A DNA stretch of 64,000 bases. Source: Oreocharis arfaki (Eukaryota; Chordata; Aves; Passeriformes; Paramythiidae). Within the stretch, counting starts at the first letter, position 1, and the number at the start of each line of letters is the position of its first letter. Both the position numbers and the translations under genes were made by a program. The stretch lies in assembly GCA_013398015.1 (NCBI GenBank), contig VZRR01013893.1:2321-66320 (forward strand), read 5' to 3'. Positions 37,447-48,265 of this stretch are shown piece after piece. The notes below the pieces were generated by a model. That model ran no database searches. It saw only the letters and a program-made list of their open reading frames with translations, and was not told the origin of the DNA.

Positions 37447-40253
37447 TATATATTTTAATTTCAATGTTCTAATTATCCAGCACTTTAACCTTGCTAAGAC
37501 TTTGAGAATACAGTAGCTGCATCAACATGGAGAGTGCCAGAATGAGCTATTCCTGTTAATCAACACTTTGTACATGTCCACATAGATGTAAACAATTGCA
37601 CAACTGCAAGGCCAATGAGTGAGCTTGGGATGTAAAACAGGCCATTAACAGAGACGCACATCTGTTGGATCATGTCTTTATGAGGTACATTTCAGTTAAG
37701 GTTATCAGGCAGAAAACTCAAAACCTTCCTGCTCACAAAGCTTGTATAACCTGTACCACTGAGAGGAAGTGAAAATGAGCAATTTTTGTGAACTGATTTA
37801 GAGAAAAAGCTTTTTTAAAATAGTATTTAAATTGATAAATGCTCTTTAAGGAAATGTATTTAATATATTTAATTACTGTTTTTCTGACACATAAGTATTT
37901 GTTTTATGGTGGATTATTTACTGTGGGATAAATGTCTCTTAAAGAAAAACTCTTAAGATGCAAGTCCTTGCTTGACAATATCCCACTAACTCTTTTACTA
38001 GTAACTTTGCAGATCATAGGTGCTAAAATATTTTAAAATTCTCTTGCAGCATTTGTTTCCCCACTAGTGTCCAGCTTAAAACTGGATTTCGTACTTCCCA
38101 GAAGTAAGACACCAGTGTCCTGTGCCTCAGACAGACATCTGTATTATGAGATCAATAACACTAGAACTACCATTTCCCACAGAAACAAAAGTAAAATCTA
38201 GGCTGTGCTTAACCAGATGCAGTGTGAGCAATCCCACTGATAATGCTGGGGATAGCCAACAGTGCAGAGTTAATCTCACAGTTTTCTTGGCAGCTGCCTT
38301 TTTGTGTCTCTGTCATGACCCCTGATTTTCCCACAGACAGAAATAAATCTTTCCATCTAACCCCTCTATATATCACTTCTGCCAGGAATTCTGAGCCTGT
38401 CTTATTTAACAATAATGGCCAATCAACCTGACATTTTATATTGGTATGAACAGTGAGTAAACCTAACATTGTAATTTTTTTCCCCAAAGTAGTTTTCCAA
38501 ATCTCCTTTTCTAAAAAGAGGGATTAATGACATTGGGTAGTCCAATATTTCTTCTGCACACTGTTAATTTCCTTCACTTATTTCAATTAAATGCAAGTCA
38601 TTAGTGCAACTGCTCATTTTGTTCTAATGAGGTGTGTATTGATTTATAATGGAGATTATTGTCTTCAGGATTAAATGCATTTTGGGATAAATGGTTAGAA
38701 AGCCTCACAGTACACTTTGTTTCACTTAGGCAACATACTTACTTTTCCTTCCCCGTGGCTGCTACAAGTGCCTAGAAATACAACATTAGATGATTAATTA
38801 CCATCACGCTTTGACAGCTGGATCTGCATGAGATTTCTCAAAGGTACTTGAAAGTAAGGGTCAGGATCAGGCCTAATTGTCCAGCATTTTGAGACAGCCC
38901 AAACAGAGGATTCTTCTGAAGCTGTTCTCGGTGCATTTGAAACGGCTTGATGTGAGGTACTCTCTTTCAAACCAGAGGTTTAATCCATGTGCAGAGCAAC
39001 GTGCTCCTTTAACTTTATGGTGTGTTGCTGGTCTGCATGCAGAGATCATGATGCTGCATTACATAAAAAGCCAGAAAAATAGGAAAGAAGATAACTCCAT
39101 GTTGGCACAAGCAGTTATCTCAGAACCTGGGGGTGAGGAGAAACCAGGGCAGTCTTGGAGTGCCTGCACACACAGGCACTGTCATTCTGTCTTGTTCCTC
39201 AATGAGTCCATTCTCAAAGCAGAGCCAAGAGCTGTAATTTTCTTTTAGCAGGTCACAGTTGCTTTCTAGAGTAATTTTCAGGTCTATAGAACAGGCTTGA
39301 AGGTTTTATTTTAGAACATGTGACATGCTTGGTATGTATTTCAAAAATACCTTCCCAACAGCCAAAGCCACTAAAAACGTTCACAACAACCTGTAGCAAA
39401 ATGTAGGTATGTACAGAAGAGTTTGAAGCTAAATTCCCTTCTCAGTTACCTTGGATCACAGGCTTTATAACTGATTAGGGACAAGGAATGAAGTCTCCTG
39501 TACATTAATAGTAAGAAAAATCACAGTCTGAAAAGAGATTGAGTTGAAATTATCATATCCTTGGTGTGCCCCAGGAAATGTGCACCTTAGAGAGCCAGGA
39601 CATGAGATGTTGGCCAGGACTTCCATCCTAATTTAACACGTGAAGCCCTAACTCAGGGAAACATCTGCAGGCTGAGCAGCACATTCTCATTCAGTGAAAC
39701 ACTTCCCAAGAGAAGCAGCCCTCCTCCTTAACTCCCACTGCTCCCTGGCCCAGTACCTCCAGTGTGTCTAGCAGGCTGCAAGACACAGGTGCTTCCCATC
39801 AGACCAAACAATCTCAGCTTCAGTGGAAAAACCTAGGCTTGGCTCCATCGTAGTGCACTGAGGGGACTGATTACTCCAGAGCTCTGGAGAAATTCCCCCT
39901 CTCCAATCAGCAAGGTAATTAATTTTAACTAACAAACCCACTCCTACAATTACATAATACCCAAGTACATTTCAGAGGTGGAATTACTGTCAGCAATCAG
40001 CTATTATTTTTTCCATTTTGCATGAAAAGGAAGAGGAGGCACAAACTTAATTTTTTAGCCCAGTTCATCTTTGCTCCTGTCTTTTTGTACAGGGAACCTG
40101 CTACAAATGGCCTGTGGGATTAACTTTAAATCTTTCTTGAGTATTCGCACAGAGAGCAAAATTTCTCCAAACCTGGGGAATAGTATATGCTCTGAAACTG
40201 AAAAGAAAGACAGGAAAAGTGTGGTGGAGGTATTAAGGCTAAGGCAATCCTAC
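37447..40253. other. Unique sequence, possible conserved element near 38.6-38.8 kb
   Basis: No repeat or gene recognised. Around 38580-38825 there is a run of homeodomain-like motifs ('gatgattaattaccatc') next to a TGACAG core ('ctttgacagctgg'), which is suggestive of a regulatory element but unproven. Confidence 0.35.
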
Positions 40254-40526
40254 CTGCCAGTGAATTTCCATCTCTGTGCAATTTCTGGAAGCAAAACTTG
40301 TTCTTCTGCTAACAAAGAACTGATTTTTCCTAGGCTCCACCTTAAGCCTCTAATGGTCAGTTTCACTCTCTGGTGCACTGCACACTTTAGACGCAGCCTT
40401 ATAATCTCCTGCTCCAGCTGTCCGAGCTCTTCCAAGTTTAGGTGCATGTCAACCACAGGTGTTAAGAACAGTTGTGGTTCATTACTAAGAAGGCACTTCA
40501 GAGCCAGGACTTCAGTCTTGAGGCAG
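40254..40526 (-). CDS. Candidate internal coding exon, product unknown
   Basis: Read on the minus strand, a pyrimidine-rich acceptor (TTTTCCTGTTGACATGTAG, ending at 40527) is followed by 273 bases without a stop and then a good donor CAG|GTAGGA (GT at 40253-40252). Both junctions fall in the same codon phase and 273 is divisible by three, so the exon would be symmetric. The 91-codon product is Leu/Glu/Gln/Arg-rich with a likely amphipathic helix or coiled coil ('NLEELGQLEQEIIRLRL', later 'GKISSLLAEEQVLLPEI'). I do not recognise the protein and see no convincing partner exon in the window. The longest plus-strand frame (40071-40577, 168 codons) overlaps it with a less protein-like Ser/Cys-rich translation. 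Frames of this length occur by chance, so confidence is low. Confidence 0.27.
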
Positions 40527-41184
40527 CTACATGTCAACAGGAAAATTGTACTAACCTCTGCATTTGCAGAAGTATGAGTCATGAGAGATGTAGGTGACAT
40601 CAGTCCTACTGAAAGCTGGCTTTCACTTTCAGGAAAATACACATATGAAAAAAAATTTAAAGGTTTTCTTCACTTGCAAAGCCACAAAAATTTGTACACC
40701 TCTTTTTAAATTTTTCTTTTCTTTCAAAATGACCATATTTAACAATTTTCCTGTGGAGAAGAGGTAAAATATTTGCAGCTTTCTGAAAGACCAGAAGTAT
40801 TGTTTTGCTCTTAACTTTGTTTTTACTGAGAATTTTTTTTCTCTGTGATAAAGCATAAATAGAATTAATTTTCAGTCAGCCTTGTTTGCATTTTTGCCTG
40901 AGCAGAGCTTGACAAATGGCTCTGAAATTTAATCATGGTTTGGTTACCTTAAACGAATCAAATCAGCTTCATCCTTTCCCCACTGTCAGAAAATGAGAAA
41001 CCAAAACAAGCAAAGCCACCTAAGGCTTTCTTCCCCTCCAGAGTGCTGTGTAATAATCCCAGAACACCTAAGACACTGTAACCACAGTAAACTGCCGGGC
41101 TTTTAAGAGAAGACTGCTTTAGTGTCTTTAACAGAAAAGAGGATGTATACAGTCAGCATGTTTTCAGTCATGCTTTCTACCGAT
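40527..41184. other. Unique AT-rich sequence
   Basis: Nothing beyond short A/T runs. Confidence 0.45.
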
Positions 41185-41275
41185 TACTGTACTATAGTAC
41201 ACCATCCTATCCTATCCTACACTGCACTACAGTACACTGTACTATACTACACTGTGATTATAGTATGTGATTTTA
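41185..41275. repeat. Degenerate TACTA/ACACTG array with a palindrome
   Basis: Irregular short repeats of 'tactgtact', 'ctatc' and 'acactg' type. The block includes the perfect 12-bp palindrome GTACTATAGTAC at 41189-41200 and three 'cctat' units at about 41206-41219. Confidence 0.6.
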
Positions 41276-41554
41276 CAGCTATTACTATAGAATACACCTC
41301 ACAGCATGGCAGATTTAATGCCTAGTGGTACAGACTTATGTAATTGGCGTTTAACTTGCACAGAACCTCAAGCAGGCCAAAACATTATTTTAAGCTCTTT
41401 TTGAGCTCAGTAACTGAGCCAATATTCAATCAGTGCCAGATAGTGTATGTGTCTGCCTGCATAGGCCATCTCCTCTGATGCTGACGCACATATTCAACAG
41501 GCCAAATTTCGCTCCTAAGAAATCACTAGAAGCAGGTAGCTATTTATAAACTTT

Positions 41555-41640
41555 GAATTCCAGAAAGAGCTTTTATGATCATTTAGTCCAAATTTCCATG
41601 CAGCATAAGATGTTGAACTTAAGTAATTTCTATATCATGT
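41555..41640 (-). mobile_element. Possible old CR1-type 3' fragment, minus strand
   Basis: 'ccagaaagagcttttatgat' followed by 'catttagtccaaatttcc' resembles the complement of the CR1 or related LINE 3' block ('ggactaaatgatc...aggtc'). No terminal octamers are visible, so this is tentative. Confidence 0.3.
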
Positions 41641-44600
41641 GTTGATTCATTTTTGAACTATATTAAATCTTTAGAAAGATACATAATGTGATGAGTTCTC
41701 TAAAAGGGGTTAAAAACGACAAAAAAGACATGTTTCTTTACAGATGTTAATATTTTATCCAGTTTTTTCAGCATTTAAGTGCTGAATTCACAGTAGCAGT
41801 TCTAACTCTTTTCAACTTTTTTGTGCTCTATGTTCCTGGACAATGTAAAAGCTTTCTAGATATAATTCAAGGGGGGAAAATGTATATATTTAACATTCCT
41901 CCCCCCGTACTTCCCCTTGCCCCCCAGAAAAAAAAAAAGAAAAAAAAAAAGGAGGAGAAACTACAACCGTTAAAAATAATTACTAATTTCCTGTGGGTTT
42001 GCAGTCTGAAATATGTGATAATGTGGAAAGTATTTGAAGTCATAAAATGGGCCCAGCTTCATAACAGTTCAAATGGAGACACTTTATGCGATGTAAGGAC
42101 TTCTTCAACCTATATAGACATATAAAATTGTGTGTAAATCATGAGTGTGATATTTTAAATACAAGTCAGTGCCAGTGAAAGCCATTACACTGACTGAACT
42201 GGAACTCCATAGCCTAAATTTACCTGGAAGTCTGGTGTAGTTTGGTCTAAGACCATGAGAAGCACATCATTGAAGGAATTCAAATCTGAGATCTGACGTG
42301 TGACAGGGTACTGCCAGAAACACAAGAAGCTAAAATAGTGTCCAAATAAGTAACAGGAGACCTGCTTTCTCTTCCTTCCTGCAGTTTCACTTTCTTTCCT
42401 TTCTGGAAGCACATGAAAAACAGCAGCTATGTCTTTGAAGAGGGTCACATCTTTATATTTCCCCCCATTTTCTGTGCCATTTTAGGTGTAAGACCCTTCT
42501 TGAGCACATATCTAGCCTTTCCCTGCTCCCAGAAGCCTTACTAGAATGTGCTGTATCATACATACTTACTTCCTCCTCCCTTAGCTACCAAAACCAGTAA
42601 CTTCCAGGGGGATAAATCCTGATTCTCTACCAAGGGAGTCTGCATGTGTCAACCATGACAACAACCATCCACAGCATCCAGCTTTGCTTTTTTCTTCCTG
42701 AAAGTGTTACTCAATATGAGAAAATTCCCTGTGCAGATTCCACCTTTTTGCCACTGAGCCTGATGACTCCAGCTCCTCTAATGGGCAGTTTTCTCATCCA
42801 CCTGTATTTAGGTCCCTAAAGTCCAAAGGCCAGGATACCATGGGGGTTTTTACACCCTTTCTGTCACTGTCTGAGGAATTGGTTCTTCCCATCTTTTCTC
42901 TCCATGGCACACACCATCTGGAGTAGAAGACATGACATACCACTGGCCTAAGCAGAACGAATTTAGCAGTATCAAACTATCTCCCGTTTGATGTTTTGTG
43001 ACAATGTTATGATGTTTCCTTATCTTCAGAAAGTACAGTTTCAGCCTATAACTAATGAATGGATGTTTTGCAGACAGACTGGCTCAGAGGAGACAGGTCA
43101 CATCTTGGCACACCCCTGTACTACGGAAGAAGCCTCAGCAGACAATCTGCAAGGCTTCCCTCAACGCATGAAGCTGTGGAAAGCACAGAGAAAGTTGGAA
43201 AAAATGGCTTTTGAAAGCTGGTGGGGTTTCAAGGGCAGATTGGAAGCTGTTCACGCTTCATAGAAGCAGAGGATTTACCACAAGCAGAGAGTTTGCATGT
43301 GACCTGAGCTGAAAGTAGCTGTTGCCTGGGAGGCTGCTGTGGTAAATAACCTTTGCTCCTGCCTTTGCTTTCACTCTTACTTAGGCCCCCACTGAATGAT
43401 ACCAGAGCAGACGGACCCTCAGCCTGACGTAGTCCAGGCTCTCCTGCACTCCTGCGTTATGACCTCTCATGGAATTTAAAATCAGTGTAGGTAAGATGTA
43501 GGAAAGATGGAAGAACACATCAAAGATGAAACAAGTCCAAACTAGGCGCACATACTTTAAAAACTGAACAAGTGTAGCGTTCCTCTTTTATTTACCAAAC
43601 TGTTTCAGCTTCCAATATTAACTCTCCCCTCAATATCCATGTGGCTTCTCTTTTGCCCAGTAAACTTAGCTGTCTCTGGATATTTTCAGCTATATACTGG
43701 TATCCAGAGATACATGTTTGTAGGTAAGAAAGACACAGTCCAGTCCTGTGGAGGACTCTGAGTCCCAGCAGACCAGCAGCTGCAGACCATGTTGGTTCCT
43801 GTGAAATCACACACTGCTGGAAGCCCTTCCCTTTGATGTGCCTTATGCATTTTGCAGGAAAAAAATAACTATTATAATGATAATAATAATAACAATTTTC
43901 CTAGGTCAGGAAGAAAAATAAATATATTGATATAGTAATATACAACTGAACTTAAAACTGGGCAAACACTGATACCTAGGGAGGCAAAGCTTTCATAGGA
44001 GGCCGTGATGGGAAGAGCAACATGGAAAGACTTGAAAAGGTCCATATTTTCCCTTTACTTCTGAGTTCTACTCAATAAAACTTCCGAGTTCTATTGTGTT
44101 TCTGTCTGGTTTCTTCTTTTGCCTGAACAGAAGTGTGTCTTGACATCTTTTGGACAAGTTGATCCAACCAGTCCTACAAACTCACCCACCCAACAGCCTA
44201 AATTCAGCCAGCTCTGTGAGGCTGTGTCTTAGCAAAGGACAGATGACCTAGTCCTCCAAGGTCATTTCCACATTTTGTAATTCTACCTGTAAATTCATAT
44301 GCAAAACATATGAAAAAAGAGATGCACAAAGAGAACAGAGATCACTGACTCTGGTGGTTGAACTCACCATTATGCCAATGTCTGCAGACATCTCTCTTTG
44401 CAGTAGTAATTTTTTGCTCTATAAAGGCCAACTTAGATGTGTCTGACCAGGCAAACTGATGCCTGTGAGAGAAGCAGGTTCTACCTTTTCCTTTTAGTGG
44501 TATATCTTATAATTTGGTACCCAGGAGTGGTGCTGCTGGGGTGGCTAACAAAGTGGTTGTGTGTTTCAACGCTGTGTTGAAAGGCTCCCTGGGCTGGAAA

Positions 44601-47171
44601 ACTGTAAGCATCCTCAAATCCTTTTCCTGCAGGTTATTTGTTCCTCTGATGGCCACCCTCCCTCTGCTTCCCAGCTTTCCCTGCCCACCAGGGGACAGGT
44701 TGCACTGAACTAAGGATGGCTCTCAACATCTCTTCTGCAGCTTAGAACAGTGGCATGATTTGTGCTATAACTCTTCAGTCTGGTCACTACTTGAGATTTT
44801 GTGACAGGACTTTTTTCTTTGAGGGACATTTATGGCTGTCTCAAACAGAGGCACCAGGATGTTTCACCATCATGAACATTTAAAACAAATTTACAGCTTT
44901 TGTATATGCTCTTACAAGTGAATCAAAGTGAAAGGACCCTTTTCTTTCTACTTCATCCTTGCAAAAAAATAAATACGTGTATAGTGAAGGGACTCTATCT
45001 GCAGGTTGTTTACCTCGAAACCTTCCCCTACTCCTCCCCAGTTCCCCACTATTTGTCTAAATTCCGTCATCTCTTTGTGGAATTACTTCTACCATCACTA
45101 TTTCCCATGTTTCAAAGACAATGTTTTTTATAATTGGACACCAGCCAAAACAACAAGTGTATCTAAACCTCTCAACTGTGCACCTATTTCTAGTTTTACT
45201 GCTGCTTAACCTCAAGGAATTCAGTTTTGCTTTGAGACAGTTCATTGTTTCTAGTCATACTCTTAATTCCCTTTTATTATTTAAGGGAAGGTTCTGCCAG
45301 CTTTATAGAGCTGATGAACACCGTAATTATAATGGATAAATATATCTGATTTCCTAACTTACATGCACATTTTCACCATCATTTCCCAAATTTTATGCTC
45401 TCCAAAGTTAAAGTGGCTTAAGTCTTTGCATTTAACACACTGTAAGGAGTCTTAACTCAGAATTAAAACCACTTGATGGAGTAGGTGTTTACAGGAGAAG
45501 GGTTCAGGTGCTGTGACCAGTGAAATCAACAGCAGTTCTTCTTCTTGACATTAATGGATGTTAGATTAGGCAGAAGCAAGCATAATTGCTTGAAAACCTC
45601 TGTCTGTCATCAGGATGAACAGTATGAGGTACACGCTGAAAATGACACGGAAGTCATGCTCATATCTGCCAGTTCCCACCCAGAAACAGTTTCCATTTTG
45701 TGTGAGAGCTTTAAATTCCACTGCTTTTAGCACAAATGGGCAAAGGAAGACAAAGAGGGTAATAATATCCCCATGAAAACACATTGAAGTGTTTATCCAA
45801 CTCAGAAAGCAAAGGAAATTACACACACAAATCCTTTCAAGGCTGTTTTTTATTTTCAAGCCATGATGTGTTGGTGCAATATAAAATCAGAGCAATTTCC
45901 CTGACGTATGTTGATAATGATCTCTAAATCTTTCTTCCCAAAGTCGGTAGGTGAGAGACAGCCCAGAGCACCACACCTTCAGGCCAGTTCTTCTTCATGT
46001 ACACCCAGTGTGAGATGAGACTTTTACTTCAATGCATCCCATGAAAAATCTCCTTGAACAAACTGATGGTGACATTAGTATGACCAAAACTTGGGTAAAG
46101 CTCACAGAGGGATAATGCTCAGACACAGAAGTTTTCTGTGCCTCAAGGACAGCATGCCCTCAGCATCAAGGAGGTCCCCCAGTAACACGTTGCAGCAGTC
46201 CCGTGTCCTTGCTCCTCTTCAAGGCCTTGGCTCAGGCAGCCGTTTATGCTTACAGACTGTACACAAAGGGATCTGCCCAGGCATGTCTGTGATTTAATTG
46301 TGCTTTCTTGGCATGATGGAAAGGTGATACATGTTTTCCTGATCACCTAGGAGAAACACTTATTACACCTGACGCTGCCTCAGTGTTATGGTAACCATCT
46401 CCGTAGCATCTAAACGGCTTCTAAGATTAAAATCTTCCTCACTTCGGGGCTCCTAGAACAACATATTCTTTTTCCTTGTACTTTTACTCACTGTGCACTT
46501 TATTTCAGGCACTATAGCTCAGTGGAACAGGCCAGATAACAAGAATATAGAACATCGGTTGATTTTTCTTTTTAAAAATGGGATAAATTCTTTGGATGAG
46601 TGAAAGAAGTATCTTGAAAAATATGAGGCTTCTCCACTTCCAATATTCTTCTGAAATTCATTATAGCTGTAGTATTTTAAGGACTGCAGTCATATTCTTT
46701 TACTGACCTCGAGTAAATAAAAAGGAACAATTTGATTGTTTTATTAATGACACCTGTTCATTCTCTGAGCCAACAGCTGTGAAAGCTGACCGATTATGCT
46801 TGTTAAGATTAATACTAACTACACAAGTCTCAAAATGGTCTTCTAGCTTCTGCTTCTGTGTAATAAGCATATCCAAATATTCTGCAATTTTTTAATGTTA
46901 CAAAAAATCTAATTCAACAGAAAGAGCGTTTATTATTCTGTGGTTATTTCTGAAGTGTTGAGAAAAGAGAAATTGGAAACAACACTTTTGTCTCCATTCG
47001 TACATTTTATAAATATGTATTTTACTACTGTCTTGATTCAAGCATGGTGAAATTGGTAGTGAGGGAGAATCCTGTAGTGGCAGAAGCAGGATGGGAATAC
47101 AGGGTGAATGATTTTCCCTTGACGCTCCTGAATACTGCTGCTAGAGGATAGCAATGAAAGGAAGAAAAACA
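41641..47171. other. Unique non-coding sequence
   Basis: No gene recognised in 5.5 kb. A-runs occur at 41929-41950, and an ATA-rich patch at about 43860-43935. A plus-strand frame at 43030-43263 follows an acceptor-like 'ttccttatcttcag' but lacks a donor, and is listed among rejected items. Confidence 0.45.
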
Positions 47172-47177
47172 CAAAGG
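47172..47177. repeat. Target-site duplication, left copy (CAAAGG)
   Basis: CAAAGG precedes the LTR and recurs at 47594-47599. If the LTR instead ends ...GGCACA, the duplication would be the 4-bp AAGG. Confidence 0.75.
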
Positions 47178-47593
47178 TGTTGCGGTGCACTCCCAACAAA
47201 CTGGGCACGGCCATCTCCTCCCCTCCCCCCGCGTTTCACCACTCCTGCGATCCCTCCCACTGGCTCTGTACCCCCAGCCCACCAAATTCAAACCCCGTGT
47301 TCCTGCACCATTGGGTGTTCTGTATCTTCCCTCACCTGCTCACAGGGGTATAACTGTGGGTGTGAAACACATTGTCTCACTTCTCCTGGCACAACCCTGA
47401 TGCCATAATAAACCCCGCACCATCTGGAGAAGCCCCTCCGCCTCGTCTCTCCTTCCTCAGCGCGCCTGTACCGTCGGTGGGTTGGGCGAACCCCTGCTGG
47501 AACCTTGCCAGCCCCCCCGCACCTCTGAGCGGTCCGGCCAGCTCCCCCCGGACTGGGGGGGTGCTCGGCACTGTAGTTGGCAGTGCCGTGGCA
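47178..47593 (+). mobile_element. Endogenous retrovirus LTR, plus strand, with target duplication
   Basis: A 416-bp GC-rich element begins TGTTGCGG and ends CCGTGGCA, flanked by CAAAGG on both sides. A weak TATA-like GTATAAC lies at about 47348, and AATAAA is at 47407-47412, in the right order and spacing for U3-R on the plus strand. About 180 bp of C-rich U5 follow. No internal viral genes flank it, so it is a solo LTR. The 6-bp duplication suggests a class II (ERVK-like) insertion. The alternative parsing (LTR to 47595, 4-bp AAGG) would suggest class I. Overlapping frames of 84-138 codons on both strands are by-products of high GC. Confidence 0.82.
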
Positions 47594-47599
47594 CAAAGG
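47594..47599. repeat. Target-site duplication, right copy (CAAAGG)
   Basis: Exact match to 47172-47177. Confidence 0.75.
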
Positions 47600-48120
47600 T
47601 CGAAAAGTGTTGAGAGAAAAGAAACTGCCCATTGGCTTGAGGTACAAAACGAAATCTCAGTACCAGATAATGCTATGAACCTCACCAATAGCATGAAGTT
47701 TGATCTGGGCTGTAAATACACACCTCTGGCTAACACCACTATTCCAATTAAAAAAAAAAAAAACAACAACAATAACAAGAAGTAACCCAACACAAAACCA
47801 GCATTATTAATGTATCCCTGCCAACAGAAGGCACTTTTTATCAGCTCACCTTGTTCTGTCTGATGACATCCCTCTTTACCAGAAAAATCACCTCATGCCA
47901 TGCCCTGTATTCCTACCAAGGAGCTGATAGTACAGCTAAGCAGGCCCATCATCTGAGACCAACTCCTAAGCACAAGAAATCCTTGCACAGGTCTGCTATG
48001 AAATGGCACCATGGAGAGTCATGGTTAGTGACAGACACAGGGGCAGCGGGGAGTTGGGGAGGAGGGGGGATGCAAGGTAAGATGGGCAGAAACGGCTTTA
48101 CATGGTTTTTTCTAAAGTAA
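47600..48120. other. Unique sequence with an A-rich tract
   Basis: An A-run followed by AAC/AAT units occupies about 47748-47780. Such a tail could mark a retroposed copy, but I recognise no parent gene upstream of it. Confidence 0.45.
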
Positions 48121-48129
48121 ACTGATTGT

Positions 48130-48265
48130 GGTTCTAATTTAATTAGCTGATACTGGGGTTAATTCAAGTTTTAATTAGCAAAATGTTCGTACTAATTATA
48201 ATTCATATTACCATGGAAGACTGTTAATTGGTGTAATTAACAGTATTATTAATGTCCCTGAATGC
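48130..48265. promoter_or_regulatory. Cluster of TAAT/ATTA homeodomain-type motifs, candidate enhancer
   Basis: About nine TAAT/ATTA cores occur within roughly 130 bases, including TTAATTAG twice (about 48138 and 48170) and a perfect inverted repeat CTGTTAATT (48221-48229), spacer GGTGT, AATTAACAG (48235-48243). Such density of intact homeodomain sites is typical of developmental enhancers conserved between vertebrates. Whether it is conserved or active cannot be told from one sequence, and AT-rich composition inflates motif counts. Confidence 0.35.

Noticed and set aside
40071..40577. Longest frame in the window (168 codons, plus strand)
   Set aside because: Ser/Cys-rich, no domain, and overlaps a more protein-like frame on the other strand. 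About one frame of this length is expected by chance.
43030..43263. Exon-like frame after a 'ttccttatcttcag' acceptor
   Set aside because: No usable donor before the stop and no recognisable protein, so support is too thin to list as a feature.
45602..45730. Exon-like frame after 'ctctgtctgtcatcag' (plus), with an open hydrophobic frame on minus
   Set aside because: Several frames are open on both strands in this short stretch, so openness is uninformative, and no donor was found.
47154..47793. Frames of 84-138 codons on both strands
   Set aside because: Explained by the GC-rich LTR, which has few stop codons. The translations are unlike retroviral proteins.
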